From contig OZ026628.1 in NCBI GenBank assembly GCA_964020975.1, positions 18,077,740-18,141,739 of the forward strand: a stretch of 64,000 nt of DNA. Reading direction: 5' to 3'. A model generated the notes under the pieces. The model was not told where the DNA came from, did no database searches, and worked only from the letters and a program-made list of their open reading frames with translations. Source of the stretch: Hermodice carunculata. Taxonomy: Eukaryota > Annelida > Polychaeta > Eunicida > Amphinomidae. The position numbers and the translations under genes are program-made. This document shows, piece by piece, positions 35,073 to 45,379 of this stretch. Numbering within the stretch: position 1 is the stretch's first letter; each line of letters begins with the position of its first letter.

Positions 35073-35107
35073 GGCGGTCCTCCGGTGGCAGCCACCGGAG
35101 GACCGCC
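35073..35107. repeat. Perfect 17-bp inverted repeat, 1-nt loop
   Basis: Arms 35073-35089 and 35091-35107 (starting GGCGGTCCTCCGG) are exact complements around a single A. It is GC-rich in AT-rich surroundings, within a block (about 35020-35230) absent from duplication unit 2. Probably the core of a foldback transposon whose outer ends I cannot fix. Confidence 0.85.
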
Positions 35108-35819
35108 AGCATTTTGCTCATCGGGTTTCTAGCTGTCCGCCAGCGGCAAACCGCTGAATAGCCATGAGCGGACCCTCTGTGGTCCCTCATCGGCCAGCCA
35201 CCATTGACCATAATATGGCGCCTTCATGTTTTATTGCTAAATTTTACAAATCGAATCTTGCAGTTTAGCTGCCAACCCCGCTGACAAATCGTCATTACCT
35301 GTGCAGGGGTTTAAATAATATTTTACTCAAAGGAATTGTGCTACTAATGTAAATATAGTGAATACATATGAAAAAAAAAAAAACAATGCAAAGACAACAT
35401 GAACAGATGAACAGATTTATTATATTTAACATATGTAGGCCTAGGCCCATTTGTGCATAGACATGCACAGTGACTTGCACATGAATATGTCAAGCAGACA
35501 CTCCATGGGTCCAAGGTGCTCCGACAGAGATTGGATAGAGTTTCCATCCCCCTCCAAAACCCAGTGAGGCTACACAGGGTGCCCTGAATCTGACCTCTCA
35601 AATTCAAAAATACCAAAGATTTGAATATTGCAAACAATAACAATGGCATAAAAGTAAACTGAACTTGACATCCTTTGAAGCTCCAGGACCACTTCATTCT
35701 GTATGCCCAAGGTTAGCTGAGTACACTGGCAGGACTGGAACAGTACTCTTGCTTATTCTAGTGTAACATAGAAATTGCTAAATATTTACTTTACAGGTAA
35801 TATAAATTTTCTCTTACAG

Positions 35820-36351
35820 GTTAACAACAAGAAGTATGATAGTTGTTCCGTTGACAAGATTCACAGAAGTAGAGTATATGCTATGATGTGTCACTGATAC
35901 AGGATATGAGCCCGTGTGCTTCACAGACACTGATGTATACAATAATGCTTGTCACATACAAACTTTCTATTGTGCAAAGAAAAAACCCAATGTGACTGGT
36001 TAAAAGATATAGCAGACATTGGGAAACAGAGCGAAGATTCAGCATATGAGCCCATGTACTTCACAGCCTCTGATATATACAATAATGCATGCATCCAACT
36101 AGATTATGTATATGAATGCTAAAACAAATATTCTGGTTGAAATATGCAAGTATTTGAAAGATTGAAAAGTATCCTTCAAGCTGAAAAAAATGGAAAGAGT
36201 AGGGAAAGACTGGAGCGTACACTTTGAGGTGACAAATAAGAGTTTGATGCACTGACATATAGTAATGCGGAGTGTACGTCATTAATATGGTATTGATATC
36301 CTTGCTGCATACATAACACGCCCTAAGAGAAGATGCACCAGCTGTCAACAC
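35820..36351 (+). other. 5' leader of zinc-finger gene 1
   Basis: Conserved with 60996-61536. Begins after a pyrimidine-rich acceptor (TCTCTTACAG). Contains two copies of a block of about 70 bp (ATATGAGCCC...CTTCACAG...ACAATAATGC), starting near 35905 and 36046. That duplication is also present in unit 2 and so predates it. No long frame is seen, so it is probably an untranslated exon or intron. Confidence 0.4.
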
Positions 36352-38733
36352 ATGGGGAAGATGGCACTGAGAAGTGGTCAGAAGGACCACGTACAAACTG
36401 ACGCAATACCACAAGTTTGTTCTACTATTGCACAACATGTAACATTTGTTGAAGGCAGCACCACCACCATAAAATGTGACAGCCGCGAAAAATCATACCA
36501 ATGTAGAATGTGTGACAAAATGTTTACATCAAGTGATTCTCTAGAAAGCCATATGAGAACTCACACCAATGAGAAACCATACAAGTGTACAACATGTACA
36601 AAAGAGTTTTCACAAAAAGTGTACCTGAAAAAGCATATGAACACACACACAGGTGAGAAACCACACCAGTGTACAATATGTGCCAAAGTGTTTGCACTAA
36701 AAGAAAACCTGAAAAGACATATCAGAACTCACACAGGTGAGAAACCATACAAATGTAAAACATGTGGAGTATTGTTTGCACATATATCTACTCTGACAAA
36801 ACACATGAGACCTCGCACAGGTGAGAAGCAATACCACTGTTCACTGTGTAATGCTACATTTGCTTGTAAAGGTAACCTAGCAACACACACAAGAACTCAC
36901 ACAGGTCAGAAACCATACAGCTGTTCAACGTGTGCAAAAGAGTTTGCACAGAAAATTTACCTGAAAAAGCACATGAGCACTCACACAGGTGAGAAACCAT
37001 ACCAGTGTACATCTTGTGCCAGAGTGTTTGCACTGAAACACACTCTGAAAAGGCATTTCAGAACACACACAGGTGAGAAACCATACCAGTGTACACTGTG
37101 TGATGGGAGATTTGCTTGGCAAGGTAATCTAGCAGCACACATGAGAACTCACACAGGAGAGAAACCATACCACTGTGGAACGAATTGTGACAGTTCTGAA
37201 AGTAAATCTACTTTAAAGCTGCTTGTTGCAAGCAACAAAGACAAGAAGCCATACCAATGTTCAGTATGTAGTGCAAAATTTGCAGAAGCAAGGCACTTAA
37301 ACAGGCACATGACAATTCACACAGGTGAGACGCCATACATGTGTATGGTATGTGGTGCAAGATTTGCGCAAAGAGGTCATTTGAAGCGGCACATGATGAC
37401 TCACACAGGTGAGAAGCCATACCAGTGTACAGTATGTGGTGCAGGATTTGCACAAAGTGGTCATTTAAAGCGACACATGAGAACTCACACAAGTGAGAAG
37501 CCATACCAGTGTACAATTTGCGGTGCAAGATTTGCAGATGCAGGTTTAAAGAGGCACATGAGAACTCACACAAGTGAGAAGCCATACCGATGTACAACAT
37601 GTGGATCAGGATTTGCACAAGTAAGTTATTTAAAGAAGCACATGAGAACTCACACAGGTGAGAAACCATACCAGTGTACAAAATGTGGTGCAGGGTTTGC
37701 ACAAACAAGTCACTTAAAGCGGCACATGAGAACTCACACAGGTGAGAAGCCATACCAGTGTACAACATGTGACGCAAGATTTGCAGAAGCAAGTTATTTA
37801 AAAAAGCATGCGAGAACTCACACAGGTGAAAAACCACACCAATGTACAAAATGTGATGCAAGATTTGCAGAGGCAAGTTATTTGAAGAAGCACATGAGAA
37901 CTCACACAGGTGAGAAGCCACACCAGTGTACAAGATGTGATGCAAGATTTGTAGAAGCAGGCAATTTAAAGGCACACATGAGAACTCACACAGGTGTGAA
38001 GCCATATCAGTGTACAAAATGTAGTGCAGGATTTGCAAAAGCAAGTTATCTAAAGAAGCACATGAGAACTCACACAGGTGAGAAGTCAGACCTCACAACT
38101 TGTGTTGCAAGATTCAATCATGAAAGTAATTTGGCAGAACATGAGTTCAATGCAGACGAGGAACAGAAATCTGAAGAACAAGATACACATATGACAACAA
38201 TGTCAGAGGTGAAGTCTTATGAGTGCACCGTTTGTTGTGAAAAGTTTTTCAACACTGATCTTTTTGATATACACATGATAAGTCACAGAGATGAGGTGCC
38301 ATGCAAGTGTATGTCATGTGGTACTGTGTTGGAACAGGCTTATGATACATGTAATATAAGCCACACAGGGGAGCAGTCCTACCAGTGCCCCGTGTGTGGT
38401 ACAGGGTCTACAGATGCAGAGATTCAGCTTAAGGATGACATGACCAACATAAACAGCAGGAGTATAACAGTGAGTAGTAGAGACAATAGTACAGATGTGA
38501 AACCTCATGTAATTTGTACTCAGTCAGAAGCATCTGATACAAAGTTGGGAGAAGAAACTGTTCCAACTGTGAACAATTTGTCTGTATGTGTGAAATCTGA
38601 GGAACAGGATGGGTGTATGACAACTGCCCCAAGTATATGTTTATTAAAGTGTGTCTCTTGTGGTGTAGAGTTTAAGGATATTGACTCTTTTGATGTACAT
38701 GTTAGAAGTCATACAAGTGAGATGGTATTATAA
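36352..38733 (+). CDS. Poly-C2H2 zinc-finger protein, gene 1
   Basis: A 793-residue protein expected to bind DNA in the nucleus. The N-terminus (1-50) shows no KRAB, SCAN, ZAD or BTB pattern. Fingers in 28-residue steps with TGEKPY linkers run from Cys51 to about residue 580: eight, then a degenerate unit (275-302, CGTNCDSS), then ten more. The fourth finger has Arg in place of the last zinc His (KHMRPRTGEK) and the twelfth is one residue short (FADAGLKRH). The tail (582-793) is acidic and Ser/Thr-rich with one isolated finger (CTVCCEKF...HMISH), degenerate ones and a final CVSCGVEF...HVRSH. The frame is open back to 36287, so 36352 is a minimal start; Met at 36361 is shared with gene 2. The whole coding region lies in one exon. 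Confidence 0.92.
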   Translation: MGKMALRSGQKDHVQTDAIPQVCSTIAQHVTFVEGSTTTIKCDSREKSYQCRMCDKMFTSSDSLESHMRTHTNEKPYKCTTCTKEFSQKVYLKKHMNTHTGEKPHQCTICAKVFALKENLKRHIRTHTGEKPYKCKTCGVLFAHISTLTKHMRPRTGEKQYHCSLCNATFACKGNLATHTRTHTGQKPYSCSTCAKEFAQKIYLKKHMSTHTGEKPYQCTSCARVFALKHTLKRHFRTHTGEKPYQCTLCDGRFAWQGNLAAHMRTHTGEKPYHCGTNCDSSESKSTLKLLVASNKDKKPYQCSVCSAKFAEARHLNRHMTIHTGETPYMCMVCGARFAQRGHLKRHMMTHTGEKPYQCTVCGAGFAQSGHLKRHMRTHTSEKPYQCTICGARFADAGLKRHMRTHTSEKPYRCTTCGSGFAQVSYLKKHMRTHTGEKPYQCTKCGAGFAQTSHLKRHMRTHTGEKPYQCTTCDARFAEASYLKKHARTHTGEKPHQCTKCDARFAEASYLKKHMRTHTGEKPHQCTRCDARFVEAGNLKAHMRTHTGVKPYQCTKCSAGFAKASYLKKHMRTHTGEKSDLTTCVARFNHESNLAEHEFNADEEQKSEEQDTHMTTMSEVKSYECTVCCEKFFNTDLFDIHMISHRDEVPCKCMSCGTVLEQAYDTCNISHTGEQSYQCPVCGTGSTDAEIQLKDDMTNINSRSITVSSRDNSTDVKPHVICTQSEASDTKLGEETVPTVNNLSVCVKSEEQDGCMTTAPSICLLKCVSCGVEFKDIDSFDVHVRSHTSEMVL

Positions 38734-39165
38734 GGCACAACATACCATTCAGTGTCTGGAATAAACCAGAGAAGTTGCAGAGGCAAAAAGCTGTGGAAGT
38801 GTCCAGTGTGTGGTTTTCAAATAGTTGAGTTCTGAGAGACTGCTTGACTTGAAGGAGGCATGGAAAGACTTAAATATCTACATGAGCGTGAAGATACTGC
38901 TGGAAATTTACAAACCCCTATCCCTGTCTGTGAGAAAATGTGAGCAAAATATGTTCATATAGATGAATTATGGGAGTGGGGATGATGCTGGTTAGACAGA
39001 TTTTTAAATCTGCTGACTTGTCAGTCTGCAGAGTTTTTGCAATCTGTTTGAGTCTGTCTGTCTGTTAACTTTTTGGTGAGGCGATAGCCTCACCATTTCA
39101 ATGTATTTCACTGTAGGGGTGATACCACAGTAGGTGGTCCATAATTGTTTGTTATTTTTTAAGGA

Positions 39166-39224
39166 AATAAAGGATATATGTCATGTATATTGTGTTTTTT
39201 ATTTGTACCGTGCTTATCAATAAA
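39166..39224 (+). promoter_or_regulatory. Candidate polyadenylation signals of gene 1
   Basis: AATAAA at 39166-39171 and again at 39219-39224, each followed by a GT-rich stretch, about 430-490 bp after the stop codon. The family of messages may use either. Confidence 0.45.
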
Positions 39225-39829
39225 TTTGTGTATGTGTGGCTTTATTTAGGTGTATATGGTGATTTATTTGTAAATATAAAAAAAACTAACGGAGACCTGT
39301 CACTTCATTGTACTATGGGGCAGGATCAGGTGCTTCCAGAGGAGAGTAAATAGATCATGAATAATGTGTATATTTACATTTCATCATGTGTTGCGGTATG
39401 TTGATATGTGAAAATTTGTATGTGTTATGGATATATGATGAGAAGGGATGTAATATTATACTTGTATTACGAATAATCAACCTCAGGGGCGCAATGATGT
39501 TTGGCGCAGGGCAGCAGGGACCATAGGGTGGATTGTATGGACTTGAGTATGAGGTTTAGGCTGTGGCAACTGTCAGGTTTCTTTGTATTCGTGTATTGTT
39601 TCTTAATCGGGGTGTGATAAGATGTTAATATGTGTTTGTATTTTCACTTTTTATGAGAGAACAATATGTATTTTTGTCAATCAATATTCATGTCATGCCC
39701 AAGTAAGTTACGAATTTATCCCCGTCAGATTGGGAATGGTGGCCGTGGACTTCATTTGCATATTGGTATAATGGTCGAAAACCCCACGTGACGCAAAATG
39801 TCCAATATCATATTTGCATGACATGATAA
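39225..39829. other. No gene recognised
   Basis: Unassigned intergenic sequence. Confidence 0.4.
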
Positions 39830-40540
39830 AACTTGGCCTGGGTGTTTTCCACCAAAATGGCGAATTGTCACGTATAATTGGAATAATAAAAAGGTTGCAT
39901 TATTTTTTTCCAAAATGTAAACTGCTCCTGATTTATAATTCTCTGTTCTTGCCCCACGCAAATTATTCTATTCTTGCATGGGGATATGCCTGTGACCACA
40001 TTCTCTAATTACAAAAATCTGCTATACGTCTGATAAGTTCAGCCCAGTATAATGCCCACACTGACCCGCTGTTTAAAACTTTAAAAGATTTCAAAAGGCT
40101 CTGATTTGTTCAAACTTAAATCTCTCAAATTCTTCTTTCGGTACTCTAAAAATGAACTACCTCGTTATATTGATGATATGTTTACTTCAATACCCAGTAC
40201 GCATATAGCTATCCTACTCAATATCGTTATGTTCCACGCTACACTATTCCACTTCTTGCATCCACCGAAAAGTGCATTCGACACTCTTTCCCTAAATTGA
40301 TTCAAAACTCCACTGTAACTGTTGACAAGCAAAATCCACAGTCGTTCTTACTCGGGTTTATCACAATATGTCAAAAATTTCTATATTAGTCAATATTCCG
40401 AAACATGCTCCATTTCTAATTGTTTTGTATGTGGTAATCATTAATAATTTGATTGTTTGCGTGAAATTGTATATCACACAATATCTGAGTTGATATGTAC
40501 ATAAATATATAAATATATGCTTGTTAAACATGTCTTCTAC
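39830..40540 (+). mobile_element. 3' fragment of a CR1/Jockey-group LINE
   Basis: Encodes, in broken frames, LSRIIGIIKRLHYFFPK, LIYNSLFLPHANYSILAWG, YNAHTDPLFKTLK, LFKLKSLKFFFRYSKNELP and a C-terminal ISNCFVCGN. These align one for one with the end of the LINE ORF2 at 7285-10452, which ends HCYVCGN. At least three frameshifts are present. It is a 5'-truncated, older copy of that family or a close relative. Confidence 0.8.
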
Positions 40541-40925
40541 GATAATAATAATAATTCTGTGGTCAACCGCTTTTGTGCCGCGGTCCTGTTGGCACAGGAG
40601 ACCTGAAAAGGAGAAAAAGAAATATGTTAGGACACAAAAATCTTACTTTCCCTCATTTCCCATCCCACATGATCTCACCTCTAAGGCAAAGGCACTTCCC
40701 TTGGCATGTTCCTGCACTGACGAACAGTCTACAGACGGACAGCCAAGGGAGCCCTTAAAAGGGCTACCAACTTTCCCTTCCAGTCCCACATTCCAATCGT
40801 CTACTATATTGAATTACCTCCTACCTCATTCGTCTTTTCCTTGCTTCCCAGCATCCTACCAGGTAGTCCTGAACTAATTTAATACCCCTCCTGTTCCCCG
40901 GAAGATCACCCTTTAAGCCTAAAAA

Positions 40926-42971
40926 TCATGCAACCCTTTCGCTCTCCTCCCATTGTTTAATTTGTTCCAAGCTCTTACAATTTTGGTCTTCCCTCTTCCA
41001 TTCTCTGAAAATTTTGTCTCTCCTTTCACTATATGCTGTACACCAAAATAGCCAGTGATCTATAGTTTCGTCCGCCCCCTGTGTGCATGCTTTACATTTA
41101 CCGTCACTTCCTGCTGTCCATTTTTGTTGTCTCTTTTCAAGATTAATTACCCCCGCCCTACATTGAAATAATAGTTTAGATCCTTTACTACCATCCCAAC
41201 ACGTACTCTTCTTTGGTTTTTCCATCACTTTATATGCTTTTAATGTACTTTTCTCTCTAACTCCCCGTTTCCAGTCATCTGTCCACCCTTGCATTATTGT
41301 CTTCCAAACATAAACTTTCCAGTCCTCAACTTCATCCGGTCCTTTCAGGTCATATTTCTCAGCAAATTCATCTATGTCTCTGATCCATTTTGTTTGTTCT
41401 TTAACAGACTCCAAGTAGACTTTCCTGCACCATCTATTGTCATCTATCCCTTGCAAATATCCCCAATAATTTAATTTTGATTTTGCTATCCTGTCATTTA
41501 TGCTTAGCCAGCCTAGTTCCCCAAGGACTGCCTCAGAGGCAGTACATGGCGGTGCCCCCAGAATCCATTTTCCCATTTCATTTTGTACTTTTTCAAACTC
41601 TTTTATGTCTCCTGCATTGATTGAAATTACATCCAGGCCATAGAGCATACCTGGTATTGCTACTCTATCCCATAACACTCTCGCTGTGAAGGCCCTATTA
41701 AAACTGTTGTTAGCTGTAGCTTTGATCATACCCTTTGTGCGGTTGACTTTTTGCTGAATTTTCTGTATGTGATACCTGAACATGCCCCTACTCGTTGTTT
41801 TGATTTTTATCCCAAGGTACTCATAAGCATCTACTTCCCCAATTTCAATCAGCTTTTCCTCTCCTTCTGGAATCTGAAATTTACCAATGTGCCATTTCCT
41901 ATTCTCGTCTGGTTTTTTCCCCAAGGTCATGATTTGGCTTTTATCTGTACTAAATTCTAATCTCCATTTATTCCCATATTCCCCTACTATGTTCAGCATA
42001 TCCTGAAGTTCTTTAGGAGACTCTGCCATAAGCACAATATCGTCTGCAAAGAAAAGACCCGGAATTTTCTGTTCCCCTGCTCTTACTCCTTTGTTACACT
42101 CCATAAGCTTGTCACCCAAATCTCTAATGTACAATGCAAACAAAAGGGGGGAGAGTATGCATCCCTGTTTTAACCCAATGTTCAGCTGTGCATTTTCAAC
42201 TTCCACATCCCCTAAAGTTAATGTGCACTCAACGTCCCTGTACATAGCTTTCAGAATTTGAAGAAAGTTGCCGCCGAAACCAAGACTATTGAGTTTTTCC
42301 CAAAGAGCACTCCTCCATACCCTATCATGTGCCTTCCTCACGTCCAAAAAAGCCATGTATACTTTCCGCCGTTTTTGCCTAGCCCATTCCAAAATTTGAG
42401 TTAATGTAAAAATGTGACCTCCTACTCGCCTACCTGGTCTAAAACCATTCTGAATTTCTCCAAGTAGTCCAAGACATTCTACTATTTTTCCCATTCTTCT
42501 GTACATTATTCGACTGAAAATTTTCCCCAAGTTTGATGAGATTGCAATACCCCTGCATTGGTCAAGCTCGCTTCCTGGGCCTTTCTTTGGAATATAGGTA
42601 ATTCTGAGACTGTTCCATTGTTTTGGTACTTGTTTTTTACTAATTATTGCATTAAAAAGAATCTGTAGGCTCTCTTCAATTTCTTCTGGTCCTTTTTTGA
42701 TGAATTCACTTGAAATATTATCTGTGCCCGAAGCCTTCCCAAGACGCATACCCTCTATTGCTATTTTAACCTCAATGTTATTTATTCTATGGCATAGTTC
42801 AGGATCCCATTGATCCTGTCTGTATTCTGCATGGGTCTGAGGTACAACACCCTGCCCCCAGCGTGGATCATTTATTTTATCCCAGTGATCTTTAAGAGCT
42901 TCTTGAATGTCTTCCTTGACATCTGTTTTCTTCCCCTTATGTGTAATCTCTTGTGCTTTCTTTCTCTTATT
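40926..42971 (-). CDS. RTE-like LINE reverse transcriptase part
   Basis: The longest run has 607 residues from Met at 42749, but the frame is open from 42971, immediately after the TGA. It contains GKASGTDNISSEFIKKG, QNGFRPGRR, FLDVRKAHDRVW (first catalytic Asp), GLKQGCILSPLLFALYI and LFFADDIVLM with Asp236 and Asp237 (counted from Met at 42749), then PGMLYGLDV. The C-terminus has a Cys/His cluster (CKACTQGADETIDHWLFWC) like the zinc finger seen at the end of several LINE families. The enzyme copies the element's RNA at the nicked target. The RT motifs look intact. Confidence 0.85.
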   Translation of the reverse strand, partial: NKRKKAQEITHKGKKTDVKEDIQEALKDHWDKINDPRWGQGVVPQTHAEYRQDQWDPELCHRINNIEVKIAIEGMRLGKASGTDNISSEFIKKGPEEIEESLQILFNAIISKKQVPKQWNSLRITYIPKKGPGSELDQCRGIAISSNLGKIFSRIMYRRMGKIVECLGLLGEIQNGFRPGRRVGGHIFTLTQILEWARQKRRKVYMAFLDVRKAHDRVWRSALWEKLNSLGFGGNFLQILKAMYRDVECTLTLGDVEVENAQLNIGLKQGCILSPLLFALYIRDLGDKLMECNKGVRAGEQKIPGLFFADDIVLMAESPKELQDMLNIVGEYGNKWRLEFSTDKSQIMTLGKKPDENRKWHIGKFQIPEGEEKLIEIGEVDAYEYLGIKIKTTSRGMFRYHIQKIQQKVNRTKGMIKATANNSFNRAFTARVLWDRVAIPGMLYGLDVISINAGDIKEFEKVQNEMGKWILGAPPCTASEAVLGELGWLSINDRIAKSKLNYWGYLQGIDDNRWCRKVYLESVKEQTKWIRDIDEFAEKYDLKGPDEVEDWKVYVWKTIMQGWTDDWKRGVREKSTLKAYKVMEKPKKSTCWDGSKGSKLLFQCRAGVINLEKRQQKWTAGSDGKCKACTQGADETIDHWLFWCTAYSERRDKIFREWKREDQNCKSLEQIKQWEESERVA

Positions 42972-44194
42972 TCAGTTAACTTGTCTCCAGAAAATAGTTG
43001 AGCCTTCCCTTCCACTTTCCATTATTTTCTGTGTCATCTGTTCGTTATTTTTTGCTCTTCTTTTTGCTTTCATGTCTGTTACATTTTTCCTACATTCCAA
43101 ATATAGCCTTTTTGCTGTTTCTATTTCATCTTCCGATAGTCTGTTTTTCCCTGCCAATCTCCATGCTTTATTTTTAGCCTTTCTTTGAATTATTGCACCT
43201 TTAAGCTCTCGGTCTATTCTGTATCCTAGTTTTTCAATTGGTACCCTCTTTCGGCCTATCTTTTCATGTGCCACTTTAAGAATTATTCTAGTCAAGTCAT
43301 CACTCATTTGTTGCACGCCACCTTCTGCTTCCCATTTTGTTTTCCATTCTGCAATTTCAACTTGGAGTCTTTCCCGGTAACCTTCCCAATCTGAATCCTT
43401 GTTTATGTTCCACACCCATTTAGATCCCGCGCTGTCACGTTCTCGGACATCCATGTTTAAAGTTAAAGTCATCCAGTTATGGTCACTCCCGATGTCCAGT
43501 CTCCCTTCCTCATCTATTTCACACACATTTGAATCATGCCGAAAATGTCTTTGTCTACCAAAATGTAATCTATTATTGTCTGTCTTTGCCCTGACGCCCA
43601 TGTCCACTTCCCTCTGCACTGAACATCTCTGTTTGTTATTTGTAGCCCATACTCCCTGGTAAAATTTAGAAGCCTTGTTCCATTTCTGTTGATTTCTCTG
43701 TCCCCTTGAATCCCTTCCCACCCATTTCCAATGTGTCCATTAAAGTCCCCTGCAATGAAAACCTTGTATCCTTGTTGCTGTATGTCACTTGTCATCATCC
43801 TAACCCTGTCATATATTTGGTCATTCCATTCGTTCAGTCCCTCCCGTCCGACATATACCACACCTATTGCTACTTTATTTCCCCTTGATTCAATGCCAGT
43901 CCATTGAGTTTCATTTTTCACTTCACTGTCATCCTCCCAATGGTCATGCCTAATTTCATGCCATTTTACCCCCTTCTTAATCAAGAAACCAACTCCACCT
44001 CCCTTTTTCTCTCCACTCCCTCTTCCTTTACTGATCATATCGTAACCTTCCGGGCTTTCAATCATTCCAATTTCCTCATTTCGAATATGTGTCTCTGCCA
44101 AAGCAATGATATCCAAACTTTCACTTTCCAGAACATTTCCGATATCTGCTATCTTCCCCTTATATCCACGACAATTTACATAACCAAACTTCAA
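42972..44194 (-). CDS. RTE-like LINE endonuclease and linker (frameshifted)
   Basis: 44194-43514 encodes APE endonuclease motifs: FGYVNCRGYKG, IIALAETHI (catalytic Glu), VFIAGDFNGHIG (Asp and Asn) and IIDYILVDKDIF. Near 43540 the frame shifts, and the remainder continues in the 43721-42972 frame with LDIGSDHNWMTL (catalytic His) and a basic helical linker (KRLYLECRKNVTDMKAKRRA) up to the TGA at 42972. The downstream RT is in the same frame as this second part. The TTG at 44194 is not a convincing start; the true start probably lies in the Lys-rich leader. Confidence 0.75.
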
Positions 44195-44325
44195 CTCTTT
44201 TCTTGTGTTTCTGTTTCTTTTTTGTTTGCTTTCTCTTTGGTGTTTTCCATTCTTAGTCTTTGTTGACTCCCTGGTAGTTGCTGGGATATCTAGTTTACCT
44301 GTACTAAAGGGTGTGAACCAGTAAA

Positions 44326-45029
44326 GTAATCTTTTTTAGGTGGCCCATGCGAGAGCGTATGTTTTTCATCCTTGCTGGGTCATCCTGGCAATTATGTTCA
44401 ATGGTAGTAACAACAATGTTGGCTTTTTATCGCCTATAAATTTCTTGGATGAATTTTTTCTTCTTATTACCAACAAAATTGTTATATGTATCCAATTATG
44501 TCAAAAAAATGAAATCAGAAATCTGAATTATGCACTGGGACTGGGAGTCCCCGGCTGCGGACCGTGATCTGCGGTAACTGTTTTTCGGGCGCACGTTGTT
44601 TACATTCCTACCGCATGAAAAAGTGGCGACTTTAGATACTTGTGCACACTGTATTGTATTATTTTAACCATAGAATGATTGGGATGTGTACAGAATTAAA
44701 CAATATGCAATTGCAAACGGAAATCAAACGAAGTAGTCTCAGATTTAATGCGGATGAAAAATCAATGTTAAACTTAAGGTCATAAGGTTGAATTTGAAAT
44801 GTCAGTCAAACTGACGCTACAGACAAGTAGGCCTACACTGTACAGCCCTGTCTCTCCTGTCTTATAATACCTCCCCATATTTCTTACAGCAGACTTCTAG
44901 AGAGAATCTTTGTAAACTGCATGTAAAATGAAAGGGTTTGATAGATAATATGTACAAGTAAAAAGGGACCACAGATCATGTTGCTAATGGGCAATAAATA
45001 CAGGATTTATTAATGAAATAACTGGGATC
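44326..45029. other. No gene recognised
   Basis: Unassigned sequence between the LINE and the TIR element. No feature is supported. Confidence 0.4.
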
Positions 45030-45368
45030 TGAGTGCAGAGACTCCAACCCTCCCTTTTTCAGCGGGAGATCTCCCATTTTTGCCCTTTTTCCAAATTCTC
45101 CCGTTCCCCCACTTAGAATATGTTTTCTCTCGCCCAGATAAAAAAATGGATGATGTAAAAAAAAAAAATCATCAAAATACACCATTTTAACTCCTTTTTT
45201 TTTTTTTTTTTCCCAAAGTTTGCTCACCCCAGGAGGGGGCGTTGCCCTCCCAGACCCATCCCCCAGCACAGTCGCTGCGCTCCGTCACATTTCCAGTTTC
45301 AATTATAATGCTCCAGGAGGGAGAATCTCCAGTTTGTATGAAGCTATGGGTTGGAGTCTCTGTGAGTG
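45030..45368. mobile_element. MITE with CAGAGACTCC ends and 6-bp direct repeats
   Basis: A 327-bp element (45036-45362) with 15-bp perfect terminal inverted repeats (CAGAGACTCCAACCC), flanked by TGAGTG on both sides (45030-45035 and 45363-45368). The inside has T and C runs and no coding capacity. CAGAG-type ends recall hAT elements, but those make 8-bp duplications, so the superfamily is left open. Confidence 0.75.
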
Positions 45369-45379
45369 CATTCAGTGAT

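Larger units (their letters stand above)
30793..38965 (+). repeat. Segmental duplication, unit 1
   Basis: Collinear with 57611-63975. Matching blocks: 30793-30948 with 57611-57769; 30961-32065 with 58295-59400; 32490-32550 with 59408-59470; 34670-34975 with 59474-59865; 35615-38965 with 60785-63975. Unit 1 has gained about 0.4 kb (32070-32485) holding a foldback MITE, about 2.1 kb (32560-34665) holding a 177-bp satellite, and different sequence at 34980-35610. Both units are in the same orientation, about 25-27 kb apart, so this looks like a tandem duplication that carried one zinc-finger gene. Confidence 0.85.
40543..44325 (-). mobile_element. RTE-like LINE, almost whole
   Basis: Read on the minus strand: a Lys-rich leader (about 44320-44195), endonuclease, linker, reverse transcriptase, 3' UTR and a short (ATT)n tail at 40543-40557. 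A microsatellite tail and a single long ORF with APE endonuclease and FADD-type RT suit the RTE/RTEX group; clade placement is inference. Defects are one frameshift (near 43540) and one in-frame TGA (42972-42974), which suggests a fairly young copy. It lies directly after the plus-strand LINE fragment. Confidence 0.8.

Noticed and set aside
37208-38044. 278-aa minus-strand frame with LCEFSC repeats
   Set aside because: It is the antisense shadow of the zinc-finger array; the repeat period equals the finger period and the sense frame is clearly the gene.
40926-44194. Host gene with endonuclease and reverse transcriptase domains
   Set aside because: Domain order, intronless layout, terminal ATT repeats and broken frame mark it as a LINE.
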